Assembly (NCBI GenBank): GCA_027924645.1
Contig: BSBN01000333.1
Span: 10,372,001 to 10,436,000 of the forward strand
Reading direction: 5' to 3'
DNA: 64,000 nt
Origin: Cunninghamia lanceolata
Taxonomy: Eukaryota > Streptophyta > Pinopsida > Cupressales > Cupressaceae
Shown here: piece by piece, positions 12,707 through 24,296 of the stretch
How the letters are laid out: every line of letters starts with the position of its first letter
Numbering within the stretch: position 1 is the stretch's first letter
Notes under the pieces: model-generated
Database searches by the model: none
Told to the model about the DNA's origin: nothing
The model's input: the letters and a program-made list of their open reading frames with translations, nothing else
Made by a program: the position numbers and the translations under genes

Positions 12707-13613
12707 TGATAGGAAGCACAAGTGCAAAATACACTTTCTACACTAATCTATGAGAGGAGGTATGTGCAAAAATTAAACTAAGTATACAATTACAAGGAAA
12801 TAAACACAAAAGCAATATATTTTAACACAATGCTTTACGTGGGGAAAACCCTTTCGGGAGAAAAACCCCACACTCCAAAGCAACTCAATGTATTATTCAG
12901 TAATCAAGGATTACAATACACTTGTAGAGTCTAAGCCTCTATTGAAGTATCACCAATGAGAGATTTGGAGTAATTCTAGCAACATAACATTAACAAAACT
13001 CACTCTCAAAACCTCTATCTCAAGCATCCAATAAATAGGAGAAACAATACATGAAACCATCAAATGGTAATTAGGAAACCATGAGCTAAAACCGCCCAAA
13101 ATTTGGCACCCAAATTTCTAGTTAAAAATCCAACACCCAAATCCCAAGATGAGTCCACATGTTAAAAATAACATTTTCCTTCTACCTTTCATAAGAAAGT
13201 CATAATCTACTCACCAAATCCCAAGATGAGTCCACAGGTTAAAAATAGCATATTCCTTCCACCTTTCATAAGATTGTTAGAATCTACTCACCAACTTGGG
13301 CCCTCCATTTTGGCTCCATTATCTCCATTCAACGTTGCCATATGATGTGTCATAAGTTGGTCAACAAGTGCAACTCCTTACAACTCATAGATGTTTTTAC
13401 ATTTCCAATGTGGGAGGTCCAACTTTTGGAGAAGTTGATTGGGCACTTTTTAAAGAATTGTAGAGCTTAAAGAGGTCCATGTCTTGGGCATTTAGGAACC
13501 AATGCCAACTTATTCAAAATTTCTTTTATGGCAAAATTGACCTCTATAGCCCAAAAATTGTAATTTTTTTGTTATGAACATGAGGATGCAAGATTGAGAC
13601 ACCTTTCCTTGCA
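12707..13613 (-). repeat. 3' LTR of the copia element
   Basis: Direct repeat of 19766-20653. Shared landmarks are TACACTAATCTATGA, ACGTGGGGAAAACCCTTTCG and AATGTATTATT. On the + strand it begins TGATAGGAAG next to the GTATA duplication; the inner end (GACACCTTTCCTTGCA) adjoins the RNase H region. Confidence 0.9.
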
Positions 13614-13988
13614 AGAGCAAAGGGAGTACCAACACTATCAACTAATTGCTAGGGGTTGAGAGGCCTATAGATTCACAACACCACCTGAACTTTTTTGTGT
13701 TCATTGGTTTCATCAATGCGTCTGCAACATTTTGCGAAGTGTCAACTTTTTCTAGCATCACCCTCGCATTCTCTACCATGTCACTAACAAAATGGTACTA
13801 GACATCAATGTGCTTAGTCCTCACATGAAAGGTCAGATTCTTTGCTAGACATATGACACTTTGACTCTCACATTTGAACACAATCTCTTAAGCTATATGG
13901 CTTCTTTACAAGCATGAGTAGTTGCCATGTACTCAACTTTTGTAGTGGACAAAGCGACCATAGCTTGCCACTTGCTCATCCAATTGAT
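13614..13988 (-). pseudogene. Copia RNase H, C-terminal part
   Basis: On the - strand this reads the end of copia RNase H: a STTKVEYMATTHACKEAIWL-like block, then KHIDVRYHF and a VADAL-type segment. The reading frame is broken. The domain is split from the rest of pol by an LTR-like insertion at 13989 and resumes at 16132. Confidence 0.85.
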
Positions 13989-15519
13989 TGTAATGTCCCT
14001 TATAGGAACAATACGAATTTTACCCTAAATTATCAATTTCCAAGCAAACAAAGATTTAGAGAGTACCTTGGCTTGATTTAATTCCTGCAAACAAGTTAGA
14101 AAATACTTACAATAATATTTCTCACAGTCAAGTTAACATGATTAACAAATTTAAACGACATTATTAATCCAACTAAACCCAACTATCTAGGAGGCTCAAC
14201 CATAAGAGAGTTGAGGAGCGTGACTTCGATGGGGTGTCCCGAATATCCTAGGCCCAAGAGCGGATATACTATCCCCCTTGGCCTCATGTAGCCCATGCCA
14301 TTCATATGAGGTGGTCTACGTAGTGAGGTATCCTTTATCCCCTCATCTTGTCATTTCCTTTCACTTTCTCTATGATTGGTTCCTTTGAATTTACATGTCT
14401 ATGATAGGAAAATGAGATTACAAAAGGGTGCCCAGGTAGCCATCTCTTCTAAGCCCAAGGGCAGTACCCTTTGTACCCCCTTGGCCCCAATGGGATTATT
14501 CAATCCCCCCTAGAGGGGTGTCGTACCTAGAAGAGTGCCCCATCACCGTATCCCCTCTTGCACCACATTTCCTCCATCATAACTTCCATACAAGTCTTCA
14601 TAGTAACACATTAGTTCCAGCATAATACCTAAGCATCGTGATTATTCATTAACTACTACCAAAACAATAATACATAAGCCTCATTACAATTCCTACCAAG
14701 ACTGCTGTTTATTCACTAAAATATATTCTTGCCTGATCACTAGTTTCTTATGCTTTATTCCTGCAGATTATAAACTTTGAACTGATGTATGTTTTCTTCT
14801 ATATTTCATAGCAAGTTTCACAATGCTTATGATACTAATGATAATATTTACCACAAGGCATTCATCATAATAAACATAGGGTTAGATACATCATACCAGT
14901 AGATAATGCTTGCCTTTATATCCTTTTAGAGATCTAAGGATTTTATTCCTTTCTTCTATGTTATCTATAGCCCAATATACTGCTTGTATTTTTTTCAGAT
15001 TCTTCTTATTATTTATGTATCTTACACTTTTCTCTCCTTTCCAATCTGCATATTCACACTTGTATATCTACTGATGTATGATCTTCTATACCTTCATCAA
15101 ATCTACCTTATAACAGATATTTCCTTATCCACTTATACCCTTATAGATCTGCCTATGCTTCCTTTCCTATTCTGCATGTATAAACTGCTCTCAAGTATGC
15201 CTTTCCAACTCAGAATTATTCTTGCTGATCTGTATATACCTCAGACTCTTTTTCCTTTTCTTCCTTCCCTCTTTCCCTCTTTCAATGTGGGAGGAATGCC
15301 TTTTTAAATGTCTTAAGGGATGCTACTTTAAAAAGTTACGTAGCTTTTCCTTAAGGAGACCGCACCTCATTAATAAACCGTTTGCTGCCTTTTTAAATCT
15401 GTGTGGCATTACTTATGATCGCTGACCTGTCTTAGAATATCTACCGTAGAACATGCTTAAGAAGGGAATAACGAAGTCTTATGCAGATTAGAGAAATATG
15501 ATCTCATATAAGACAAAGC

Positions 15520-15790
15520 TTGTTAGAAGTTGTAATATCATATGTATATATAATATTAATGATTACAAATAATATATATTATTATTATTTCTTATTTTAT
15601 GTTTATATTTATATATTAAAAATTATATATATTGTATTAATAATCAGGATTATAATAATAGTTAAATTGATAACATTTATATTTGTATTTGTATTTATTA
15701 TTTATAAATACAATAAATATATTATATTTCAATTATATAAAAATATTTATAAATAATATTATTATATATTAATAATATTATGTATATTTT
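15520..15790. repeat. A/T-rich low-complexity tract
   Basis: A nearly pure A/T stretch with ATTATTATT and ATATAT runs inside LTR unit C. It has no coding potential and ends where the SINE begins. Confidence 0.8.
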
Positions 15791-15976
15791 GTGAACGAGG
15801 TTGTGCTTGAATGGCAAAGGCCAAAGGTTCTCACGTTGGAGATCCAAGTTCGAATCCCCCAAGTAACATGTGGTTTCTATGTGGCTTCTAAGTTGCTTAA
15901 GTTGATTAAGTGGATATGTTGATGGGGAGGAGGTCCCCCTCGTGACTTCCAACGCTTATAGATCAAAAAAAAAAAT
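15791..15976 (+). mobile_element. tRNA-derived SINE with poly-A tail
   Basis: GTGCTTGAATGGCAAAGGC fits a tRNA A box and CAAGTTCGAATCCCC about 30 bp later fits a B box (GGTTCRANNCC). A roughly 100-bp tRNA-unrelated body follows and ends in a run of A (about 15965-15976). This is the classical layout of a plant SINE transcribed by RNA polymerase III. It lies within LTR unit C. Part of its head (GGAGATCCAAGT) recurs in the SINE-like copy at 49.3 kb. Confidence 0.7.
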
Positions 15977-16126
15977 ATTATATATGTTTATGAAATAGTA
16001 TTATATACACGATTATCATCCAATTTGACGATGACAAACACCATATTTGACGGAAGCGATTTCTCTGTCTTTATCATGATGTTTAAATCTTTAATTTAAA
16101 CAATGCCTCAATATTGGGACATCACA

Positions 16127-17160
16127 TTGATAGCCCCACCAAACAAAGTGAATGTAACCACTGGTGGATCTTCTATTCTCGATATCACCTACCAAATCTG
16201 AATCCACAAATCTATGAATATTCACTGAGTGTTGTCCCCCATAGAATCACCATGATTATAAATAGAGCACTCGGAGGTAACCCGCAAATATTTGAAGACC
16301 CTCTTAACTGCATCCCAATGAACTTGTTTAGGATTAGCCATGGAATGGCTAAGGACTCCCACTACTTGGGTAGTGTCTAGTCTATTATAGACCATGGCAT
16401 ACATCAAGCTTCCAACAACACTAGCATAAGGTACTCAAGCCATGTCCTCCATCTCATTGGGTGAAGCTGAACATTGCTCTATAGATAATTTAGTTCCCAC
16501 TAGGATAGAAACAATCATTGGTCTGCAAGTTGTCATGTTGAATCTCTCCAACATTGAGTTAACATACTTGCTTTGGCCTAGCCAAAGCTTTCTATTTTCT
16601 CAATCTGTTCTAATCTCTGTCCTTGAGATATTTTTGGCAGCCCCTAAGTCCATCTCAAACTATGCTAAAAGCTAAGGCCTCAAGTCACAAATCACATCCA
16701 TATCATCAACATACAATGCAATAACAAGGAATCAACCACTGTCCACCTTAGATGCAACGATCTGAATTGGATCTTAGAAATCCCAAACATAACACAAAGG
16801 AATCAAACTTCTGGTACCACATCTTAGGAGAATGTTTGAGACCATATAAAGACTTTCTCAACTTACAAACAAAAGATTCTTTACCTTCTTCCATGTAGTG
16901 CTCTGGCCGTGTCTTGTAGATCTCTCTCTTCAAATCACCATGAAGGAAAGTTGTCTTCACATCCATTTGCTCAATCACACGATTAAAGGTTGCTACAATA
17001 GATAATAAGAACCAAATGGATGTTAACTTAGAAATTGGAGAAAAATCTCACCATAATCAATTCCCTTAACTTGGGAATATCCCTTTGCAACCAATCTAGC
17101 CTTGTACTTCTCAACACTACCATTAGAATTGATCTTCCTTTTGAACACCCCTTTACAACC
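16127..17160 (-). pseudogene. Copia reverse transcriptase and RNase H N-terminal part
   Basis: The - strand frames give the RT block EQMDVKTTFLHGDL, then KLRKSLYGLKHSPKMWYQKF (16748-16978) and the catalytic LYVDDMDVI (about 16695-16715). The GVLSHSMANPKQVHW and KRVFKYLR blocks that precede RNase H in copia follow (16222-16407). Stops and frameshifts separate the pieces. Confidence 0.92.
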
Positions 17161-17169
17161 AATGGGTTT

Positions 17170-17673
17170 TCAACCATTAGGCAAAGGTATTAAGTCCCAC
17201 GTGTGATTTTTCTTCAATACAACCATCTTCTCATCCATAGTTGCTCTCCAAGACTTAGAATCATCCATACCCAATGCCTCCTTCACAGTTCTAGGTTCAT
17301 CTATGTTAGTAATCAAAGTAGAAATGCATCTCCAATCAGGAGGAGTATCCCTATTTGGTCGCTGGCTATGCTGAGTGGACCTCCTCAAGAGATGAGCTGG
17401 AAGTTCTACCTCGTCTTCGGAATTGTCTGAGCTCTCTTCCTCTTTAGGTCCTTCACGAGCTTTTGGTCCAACTTTCTCGGTCTTAGGGGTTAGTTGAACC
17501 ACATTTTTCTTTTTATCCTCGTCTAGTTGCAAAGCTGCAGGAGAAGGCTTAATCTCTCTAAAAATAACGCTTGTGTTGTACAAAATTTTGTTGGACGAAG
17601 GATCCCAAAGCTTGTACCCTTTGACGCCAACACAATAGTCAATGAAGATACACTTAACTGCCTTGTTCTCCAA
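17170..17673 (-). pseudogene. Copia integrase C-terminal/linker region
   Basis: A 167-codon open frame reads CVGVKGYKLWDPSSNKI and VIFREIKPSP, the GKGYKL/W-type C-terminal integrase region of copia. An acidic linker follows, then PRTVKEALGMDDSKSWRAT at the start of the RT. It overlaps the integrase core piece at 17819-18316 only after a frameshift. Confidence 0.9.
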
Positions 17674-17818
17674 TTTTTACTGCCTCTCCTTAGGCACATG
17701 AGTGTATGCCTCACAACCAAAAACATGAGGATGCTGTAATGAGGGATTTTTGCTTGACCATCTCCACAAGAGTTGATGTAGGAGACTTGTTGATTAGGTA
17801 ACAAGCCGTAGCAATTGC

Positions 17819-18316
17819 TTATGCCCAAAACTTTTGTTCCAAGACAGTTCCATTAAGCATACTTTTAGCCCTTTCCATCAACATCCTATTCATTCTCTCT
17901 ACAATTCCATTCTGTTGAGGGGTATATGGAGTTGTCCTATGTCTCTCTATCCCATGCTCCTTACATAATCTGACAGAATTTGCTGAACAAAATTCACTGC
18001 CATTGTCAGTTCTCAAAACCTTAATCTTCCTATCAATCTGATTTTGTACAAGAGCCTTAAACTCTTTAAAACCACTGGAAATTTCAGATTTAGTTCTAAG
18101 GAAATACACCCATCTCCTTCTAGAGTAGTCATCTACGAAAGATACATAATACAAAGACTTTGAAACTAAAGGAACATATACAAGTCCAAAAACATCAGAA
18201 TGAGTTAGATCCAACACCCCAGAAGATTTGTGAGAACTCGAGTAAAACTGAATGCAATTTTGTTTTCCATATATGCAGTGTTCACATAGATCAAACTCAA
18301 AAGCGCAATCATTCAA
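17819..18316 (-). pseudogene. Copia integrase core
   Basis: This 165-codon frame carries the integrase catalytic core, which inserts the element's cDNA into chromosomes. The three catalytic residues are present: Asp in HSDVFG, Asp in TDNGSEF and Glu in QQNGIVERMN. The preceding CEHCIYGKQ belongs to the GAG-pre-integrase zinc region. This frame is intact and is the best preserved part of the element. Confidence 0.95.
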
Positions 18317-18773
18317 ACCTTTTACAAGATTTTCTATTTTTCAGGGTCTCTGAAGCAAGAGCACCCTTTGGTACCCAAAAAGGACGACCATCAGAAGAAG
18401 ATGCAACACTCCTTTTCGCTTTGTTGTTGGTTCCGATGGTGAGTGTAGAATTTGCAAATCTCTTCACTACAAGAGTAGAGGAATTATTGCACTGAACTGT
18501 GCATGCATCTAGTTGAAACAAAGTGCCCACACGAACACCCTTACCTTGCACCATCTTACACCCTGCATTAGAGAAAACAACTTGCACACCCACATCATTA
18601 AGCTTGCTAGTTGATAGTAGGTTTCGTGCCAAACTAGGGATATGCAGTACACCATTGATGCTCTTCACATGTCCATTAGGGAATCGAATCAAGACTCTTC
18701 CGCAACCAACAATTTTTAGGTGAGAGTCATCTCCAAGGTACATTGTCCAACCATCATATTCTTCATACTTCAA
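18309..18773 (-). pseudogene. Copia protease to pre-integrase region
   Basis: The frame reads TMYLGDDSHLKIVGCGRVLI and NGVLHIPSLARNLLSTSKL, the standard copia protease-downstream region. The protease active site itself is in the next piece (WLIDFKASFHM), where the Asp-Ser/Thr-Gly triad has become Asp-Phe-Lys. Confidence 0.9.
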
Positions 18774-18782
18774 AAACCAACT

Positions 18783-19732
18783 TCAATGTGAGGTCATGTG
18801 GAAAGAAGCCTTGAAGTCTATCAACCACACACCTTTTGATGCATGCATTGCAAAGGCTGCAACAAAGTCAATACCGTCATCTTGAGACTTTTTAGACTCA
18901 TCATCTGAATCATTCTTCTTTTCTTTTTGCTCCTCCTTGCAATCTCTTCTGAAATGCCCAGGCTTGCTATAGTTCCAATATTTAGCCTTGGTCTCTCTAG
19001 GAGATTTGGATCTAGACTTGTTTCTCTTCTTGTTCTTGTTCTTGCCTTTCTCTTTCAATCTTCCACGAATAGCTAGGGCCTCCTTACCTGATTTAGAAAT
19101 TTTTCTTCGCATCTGCTCTGAAAGTACTGATTTAACTACCTCATCCATTTTGAATTTAGAGGTAGTATTCCTAATTGCCATAACCAAGTGATACCATGAG
19201 GCTGGCAAAGAACATAACAATGTCATGTAATGATCCTCCTCCTCCATCTTCACTCCAATGGAGTGCAATTGGGTAGCAATCATGTTGAAAGCATTTGGGT
19301 GCTTGGCCATAGGACCACCATCCTCCATCTTAAGGGTATACAACTTCTTTCTTAGGAAAAAATTATTTACCAGAGATTTAGCCTGAAAAATCTCACCCAA
19401 CTTTTTCTAGAGATCCACAACATTAGCTTCTTCATGTACATTCAACAATATAGAGTTTGCCAAACAAGGCCTAATGAGACCATTAGCTTTTTATCCATTT
19501 TGTCCTAGTCTTTTAATGACATAGTAGTAAATCTAGATCCAGATACTGTAGCCCATAGATCTCTATTCACAAGTGTATCCTCCATCTTGAGCTTCCAAAA
19601 CTCAAAGTTTGTGCCTGAGAGCTTCTCCATTTCTATCCTTGATGTGGTTGCCATTTTCTTGCAACAAGATCTCTTTTTGCACAAGCTCCAATTCAATCCA
19701 AAGTTAGTACAAAAAACCCTTGTGCCTAACAC
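18783..19732 (-). pseudogene. Copia gag with damaged zinc knuckle
   Basis: Two frames (19505-19732 and 18783-19400) give copia gag: MATTSRIEMEKLSGTNFEFW at the N terminus, and later LCSLPASWYHLV. The capsid region is followed by a Lys/Arg-rich stretch and a CCHC knuckle in which the first two cysteines are Tyr (YWNYSKPGHFRRDC). A gap with stops separates the frames. Gag packages the RNA; here it cannot be functional. Confidence 0.92.
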
Positions 19733-19765
19733 CTAGAATTCGAGGTAATCAGGCTCTGATACCCA

Positions 19766-20653
19766 TTTTAAAGAAGCATAGGTGTGGAATATGCATCCTA
19801 CACTAATCTATGACAGGAGGTCTGTGCCAAAATTAAAGTAATCATACAGTTACAAGGAAATAAGCACAAAAACAATATATCATAGCACAATGATTTACGT
19901 GGGGAAAACCCTTTCGGGAGAAAAACCACACACGCCAAAGCAACTCAATGTATTATTTAGTAATCAAAGGTTACAATACACTTGCAGAGTCTAATCCTTT
20001 ACAAGAGTATCACTAACAAGAGATTTGGAGTAATTCTAGTGGCATAATAGTAACTACAAAACTCACTCTCAAAACCTCCATCTTAAGCACCCAATAAATA
20101 GGAGAAACAATACATGAAACCATCAAATGGTAAGTAGGAAACCATGAGCTAAAACCATTCAAAATGTGGCACCCAAATCCATAGTTAAAAATCCAATGCC
20201 CAAATCCCAAGATGAGTTCATAGGTTAAAAATAGTATATTCCTTTCACCTGCCATAAGCTATTATAATCCACTCACCAACTTGGGTGCTCCATTAACTGC
20301 ATTCAATGATGCCTTATGATGTGTCATAACACACGTTATAAGTTGGTCAACAAGTGTAACTCCCTTTTACAATTCATAGATGTTTTTACATTTTCAATGC
20401 GGGAGACTCAACTTTCGAAGGCCATAACTTTTGATCCAGGAACCCAATTGAGCCCCTTTTTTTTCAAATCGTAGAGCTCAAAGAGGTCCATGTCCTGGAC
20501 ATCGGGGAATTGATGCTAACTTATCCGGAATTGTTTTTAGGGCAAAAAAGACCTCTATAGCCCATAAATTGAGTCTTTCTGTTCTATAGCCCAAAAATTG
20601 CAATTTTTTTGTTCTCAATATTAGGATGCAACATTGAGACACCTTTCCTAACA
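19766..20653 (-). repeat. 5' LTR of the copia element
   Basis: Counterpart of 12707-13613. On the - strand it begins TGTTAGGAAAGGTGTCTC at 20653, directly next to the GTATA duplication, and ends just before the primer-binding site. Confidence 0.9.
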
Positions 20654-21247
20654 GTATATGGCTGGCCTCAAGAGCATTTGATACAAGAAATGCCACTCTT
20701 CAAATTTGTTTCCAATTTATCTTTGAGACCCCTTAAATGTGTGGTAAGAGAGATTGGGGAAGGCTGAAAGAGTGATTCAACCTATTGATGTTACTGTGCT
20801 CTTTTTGCTTGCTTGAAAGCCCTTGCTATTTGATGGCCCTTGTACCATTTTTCATAAAAACCATGGTTACATGCTTAATTTCTTTCTCTAGATGCTCTTC
20901 ATTTGAGATTCAGAAAGCTTGGTTGCTAAAGCATTGAGGAACTCTTGTTTTCATCAAGTATGTTGATTATTTGATGGGCTAGCAAGTCGTCTCTTCTTTT
21001 AAGGAGAACATCTAGAAAGGTAAGATGGTCTCCACTTACTACTTTCTTTGAAAACTTTTTGCTCTTACAAATGTTGTTTAGGTGCATTTGGAACTCTCAA
21101 TAGTTCTTCTTGCTACTAGGTCAATTAATATTGTTGTCATCCATGTATCTCTCCACCATTTCAGTTTAAATGGAAATGAGCTAAGGGCCTTTGTTTTAAA
21201 ATTTTCCATGAAGATGTTGGCAACAATTGGTGAAAGACTAGATCCTA
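20654..21247 (-). mobile_element. Penelope-like element, piece 3: RT YMDD to start of endonuclease
   Basis: Read on the - strand this continues from piece 2 with SLSPIVANIFMENF (RT block with SLSP and FME), then the catalytic RYMDD (codons at 21136-21147). HLNNI and LTFLDVLLKRRDD follow, the PLE-specific L-P-F-L-D-V-L block. It runs into SGISCIKCS and GQPYTG, the GIY and YIG halves of the endonuclease; the Tyr of GIY is Ser here. Several frameshifts and stops occur. The left end abuts the copia insertion inside the endonuclease, the right end abuts the gag-only element. Confidence 0.88.
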
Positions 21248-21464
21248 TGTTACATAAATCTATAAGAGATATCTTATTGAATATAATCGAATGAATTACA
21301 TCAGAGAGCGATAGCTCTTTATAGAGAGGATACAGACTAAGAAAGCCTAAAAGCTAGAGAAAAGCTCTGCCTAACAAAGCAATAATGCTAAAGATGGAAA
21401 AACCTATCTAAAAGGAGAAAAACAAGGAGCGAACATAGAAGTAACCATTAAGATTATCTTAATA
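21248..21464 (-). repeat. 3' LTR of gag-only element 1
   Basis: 217 bp, beginning TGTTACATAAATC on the + strand. It matches 23878-24094 except for five substitutions, implying a much younger insertion than the surrounding copia element. Confidence 0.95.
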
Positions 21465-21599
21465 CTCCCCCTTAATGGTTACTGCACTAACTAAAAACAG
21501 AGTTGCCCCCCCTGAATGGTGACAACCAAAAAGGAGAAAGACTGGTCACAAGCAACTGAAATATCCAGCAAAAGAGATGGCCTAGAAGGCGTAGAAAGC

Positions 21600-22625
21600 A
21601 GACTTCTACTCAGTATGCTCTGCGACATGTGCTGATAGTGTTGAAGCTTCAGACTTGGACTGCTCAATAGCCAAGCGTTTCTGACAATCCTTTTTCATAT
21701 GCCCAAACTTGTGGCAGTAATTGCACTGAATGTTGTATTTCTTGGAAGGGTCCTGTGACTGACCCTAATTGAACTGCTGAGAGGACTGATTAGTGCCCTG
21801 ATTCTACTGGAAGGACTTGACAGTAAATGTCTGTTCTGAGAAGGAAGAAGCACTGCTACCGAATTGTTGTTTCCATCGATCCTACTGCAAGAGTTTGTTG
21901 CACAGATTGGGAAACGTTAGACTAACATTAGATGAAGTAATGTTAAGAGTTCCGATAAAGTGCTCATAAGAGGGTGGTAGACTTTTCAGAGTGATCACTA
22001 CCATATCTTCTTCTTCCATCTTCTGACCAATCGCCGTCAACTGATCATGGATGTCCTTGATTTTTGTGAGATGCTCCTGCAGAGACATCTGATCATCCAT
22101 CATCATCGAGAAGAGCATGTTCTTGAGAAAGAATGCTCGGCTTTTGTTAGAGGTTTCATGAAGGTCCTTCAGTGAATCCCAAATTTCTTTTGCAGATTTC
22201 CCAGATGGACCCTGAGGCAGCTGATCATTGGTCACTGATAACTTTATAAGCATCACTGCTTCACAATTTTGCTCATCGTATTTTTCTTGATCTTTACCCG
22301 GCAGTTGAGGACGAGTAGTTTTCCCTAGAACTAGCTGGCCAAGATGCCGATATTCAAAGATAGTCATCATGCGTTGCTTCCAGGTGTTGTAATTTTTGCC
22401 GTTAAATTTTTGACTGCTCTCCAACATAATGTTGGTCAAAGATGCATGCTTCACGTTTTCCGAGACACAAAAAGACGAATTATAAGTAGTGGACACAAAT
22501 ACTGAAGTAGATAGATTGCACAAATTATGGAGCACTGATTTCGAAGACATGGAATATACTAAGTTGAAAATCCGAACACGGATATCGAGGTACGGATCTT
22601 GAGACATCCAAATCATGGATTTCAA
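21600..22625 (-). pseudogene. Gag of gag-only element 1
   Basis: A 247-codon frame (21882-22625) gives copia-type gag (UBN2 class): LESSQKFNGKNYNTWKQRMM, then DQEKYDEQNCEAVMLIKLSV, FLKNMLFSMMMDDQMSLQEH and VVITLKSLPPSYEHFIGTL. After a stop the frame continues to a complete zinc knuckle, CNYCHKFGHMKKDC (CX2CX4HX4C), and ends AEHTE near 21610. Three stops in this tail (near 21762, 21805 and 21882) all lie where a CAG Gln codon is expected, consistent with C-to-T decay. It is about 57% alike by eye to the intact gag at 56907-57833. Confidence 0.9.
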
Positions 22626-23877
22626 AGCTCAGATCTTGAGAGTACGGATAGCATAGGCTTAGAGCATCTGAGCATAGATTTCGAAACAACAATATTTGTG
22701 CATGTGATTTTCAGGGACACAACCTTGGAACAAAAGCAAGTGTTCAAAGTCGTTCAAACACCCGCGATCAGGAAGACCCGTGAGAGGAAAAAATGCTACC
22801 AGCTCCGGCAAAACAGTGCCTGGAGTGATCAATAGAGGTGAAAAAACCGCCAGAGTGACCGCCTGCACCAAATGTCAAATGCCAAACTATGAAACTGTGA
22901 TAAAATAGGCGCCAAAATATGCAACCAGGAGGGCCAAAATATAGAGATTAAAATGCCGCCGAATAAAAGAGGTCCCACCAGCACACAATAATTATGAAAG
23001 CATCAGAAGAGTGCCGGTGACTATTGCAGACATTACCCCTTGTAGAGAAAACGATGGCCTCAAAAAAGCTATATTCAACCAAGAAACATAAATCATGAAC
23101 TATCAATACAACACATAAATTGTGGAAAGCAAATCGTAAACCAGATGAGGAAAGCTCCATTCAGAAGTCTCAGAGTAAATGAATCGTGAACAAATATCGG
23201 CATAAAGAAACCCGCAGCCTCTGGAAAAAAATCACGACCCTAGAATAGAAATCGCAGAAATAACAGAATACACGGAGCCCTCCAAATAAAAGACCGACGA
23301 TTCAAAACGCGCTGAGGAAAGACACACGCCAATCACTAGATTTGAAAATCGCGGCCATAGAGGATAAATGGAATGCCAAAACTGCCGAAAACGCCTTAGA
23401 ACAACAAAGCACGACAAAACTAGAGGTGGGTTGTAAACCAGAACTCGTGATAAAAAAACTCCAGAAAAAAGCAACGATTCTCGACCTGCAGGGTTTTGAA
23501 ACTGCGAGCTCCAAAGTCTTGTAGAGAAGAAAGCCGACGAAGAATGTGAGCGCTGACGCAAGACACCAATTGTGATCCTCAACAGAGAATACAAATCGCA
23601 CCACAAAAAGCAATCACAACTCTCAAAAGAGCCTCTTGCAACATACGACCACCATAAAAAAAAATCCGTCGAGGATTTGCGACTAGAGACTCACGTCCTC
23701 CAAATAGGGACAAAAATGTCTAAACTGCCAAAACACGACCGCAATGTCTTCAAAGACACGAAGTTTCCAGGAGTGGACGAAATCTAGCGAACAAAGCCCA
23801 TTTAGAAACGACGAAACAGAGAGCAAAAAATAATTTGCCCGCTCACTAATCAGGTTCGAGCCTGAGCTCTGATACCA
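22626..23877 (-). other. Leader of gag-only element 1
   Basis: About 1.25 kb of non-coding leader between the primer-binding site and gag, unusually long for an element of this size. Open frames here (for example 23232-23606) carry no known motif. Confidence 0.6.
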
Positions 23878-24094
23878 TGTTACATAAATCTATAAGAGAT
23901 ATCTTATTGAATATAATCGAATGAATTACATCAGAGAGCAATAGCTCTTTATAGAGAGGTTACAGACTAAGAAAGCCTAAAAGCTAGAGAAAAGCTTTGC
24001 CTAACAAAGCAATAATGCTAAAGATCGAAAAACCTACCTAAAAGGAGAAAAACAAGGAGCGAACATAGAAGTAACCATTAAGATTATCTTAATA
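23878..24094 (-). repeat. 5' LTR of gag-only element 1
   Basis: Second 217-bp LTR, followed on the + strand by the TCCTA duplication at 24095-24099. Confidence 0.95.
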
Positions 24095-24200
24095 TCCTAT
24101 TGGTACACCTTCCACCAACTTATAGAAATTTTCTTGAAAGTTGAAGAATGTAGACCTTAAACAAAGCTCCACCAAATAATCTGTCATCCATATATGTAAG
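24095..24200 (-). mobile_element. Penelope-like element, piece 2: RT middle
   Basis: On the - strand this reads MTDYLVELCLRSTFFNFQ, then FYKLVEGVPIG, matching the PLE block L-L-E-F-C-L...F-x-F...Y-x-Q-x-x-G-V-A-M-G-S. Removing the gag-only element joins GVPIG to SSLSP in frame. The right end of this piece is where the LINE begins. Confidence 0.82.
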
Positions 24201-24296
24201 TTAAACAGATATGTAAGTTTTCAAAACCTGCAGTGCTTAGGGAAAAACTGCTTAGGGCAAGCAAAAATTGCAATAGAGGACAAAAATGGGAAATGG

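Larger units (their letters stand above)
13989..16126. mobile_element. Solo LTR-like insertion C in copia RNase H
   Basis: A 2,138-bp unit begins TGTAATGTCCC and ends GGGACATCACA. It is flanked by the 5-bp duplication TTGAT (13984-13988 and 16127-16131), and removing it rejoins the copia RNase H. The TG..CA ends, 5-bp duplication and absence of gag/pol identify it as a solo LTR or a non-coding LTR derivative. It shares imperfect inverted ends with units A, B and D in this window. A block containing AGAGCGGATATACTATCCC (about 14250-14300) recurs in reverse orientation in unit D, so the two are related. It carries a SINE and an A/T tract. Confidence 0.85.
12707..20653 (-). mobile_element. Ty1/copia LTR retrotransposon inserted in the PLE
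   Basis: This is a full-length, degenerate copia element on the - strand, flanked by the 5-bp duplication GTATA (12702-12706 and 20654-20658). The LTRs lie at 12707-13613 and about 19766-20653. A primer-binding site complementary to initiator Met-tRNA (GGGTATCAGAGCC on the - strand) sits just inside the 5' LTR near 19752-19765. Coding order is gag, protease, integrase, RT, RNase H, as in copia. Without the secondary insertion at 13989-16126 it would be about 5.8 kb. The LTRs differ by many substitutions and gaps, and all open frames are broken, so it is old and inactive. Confidence 0.95.
21248..24094 (-). mobile_element. Gag-only LTR retrotransposon 1 (TR-GAG-like)
   Basis: A 2,847-bp element has 217-bp LTRs (21248-21464 and 23878-24094) that differ at five positions by eye. 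The flanking 5-bp duplication is TCCTA (21243-21247 and 24095-24099). On its coding (-) strand the LTR begins TATTAAG and ends TAACA, so the termini are TA..CA, not TG..CA. A PBS (TGGTATCAGAGC) lies directly inside the 5' LTR, and a purine tract (TTAAGGGGGAG) directly before the 3' LTR. The only coding sequence is gag; there is no protease, integrase or RT. This matches the published class of short elements with a GAG domain only, which must borrow enzymes from a relative. Confidence 0.93.
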
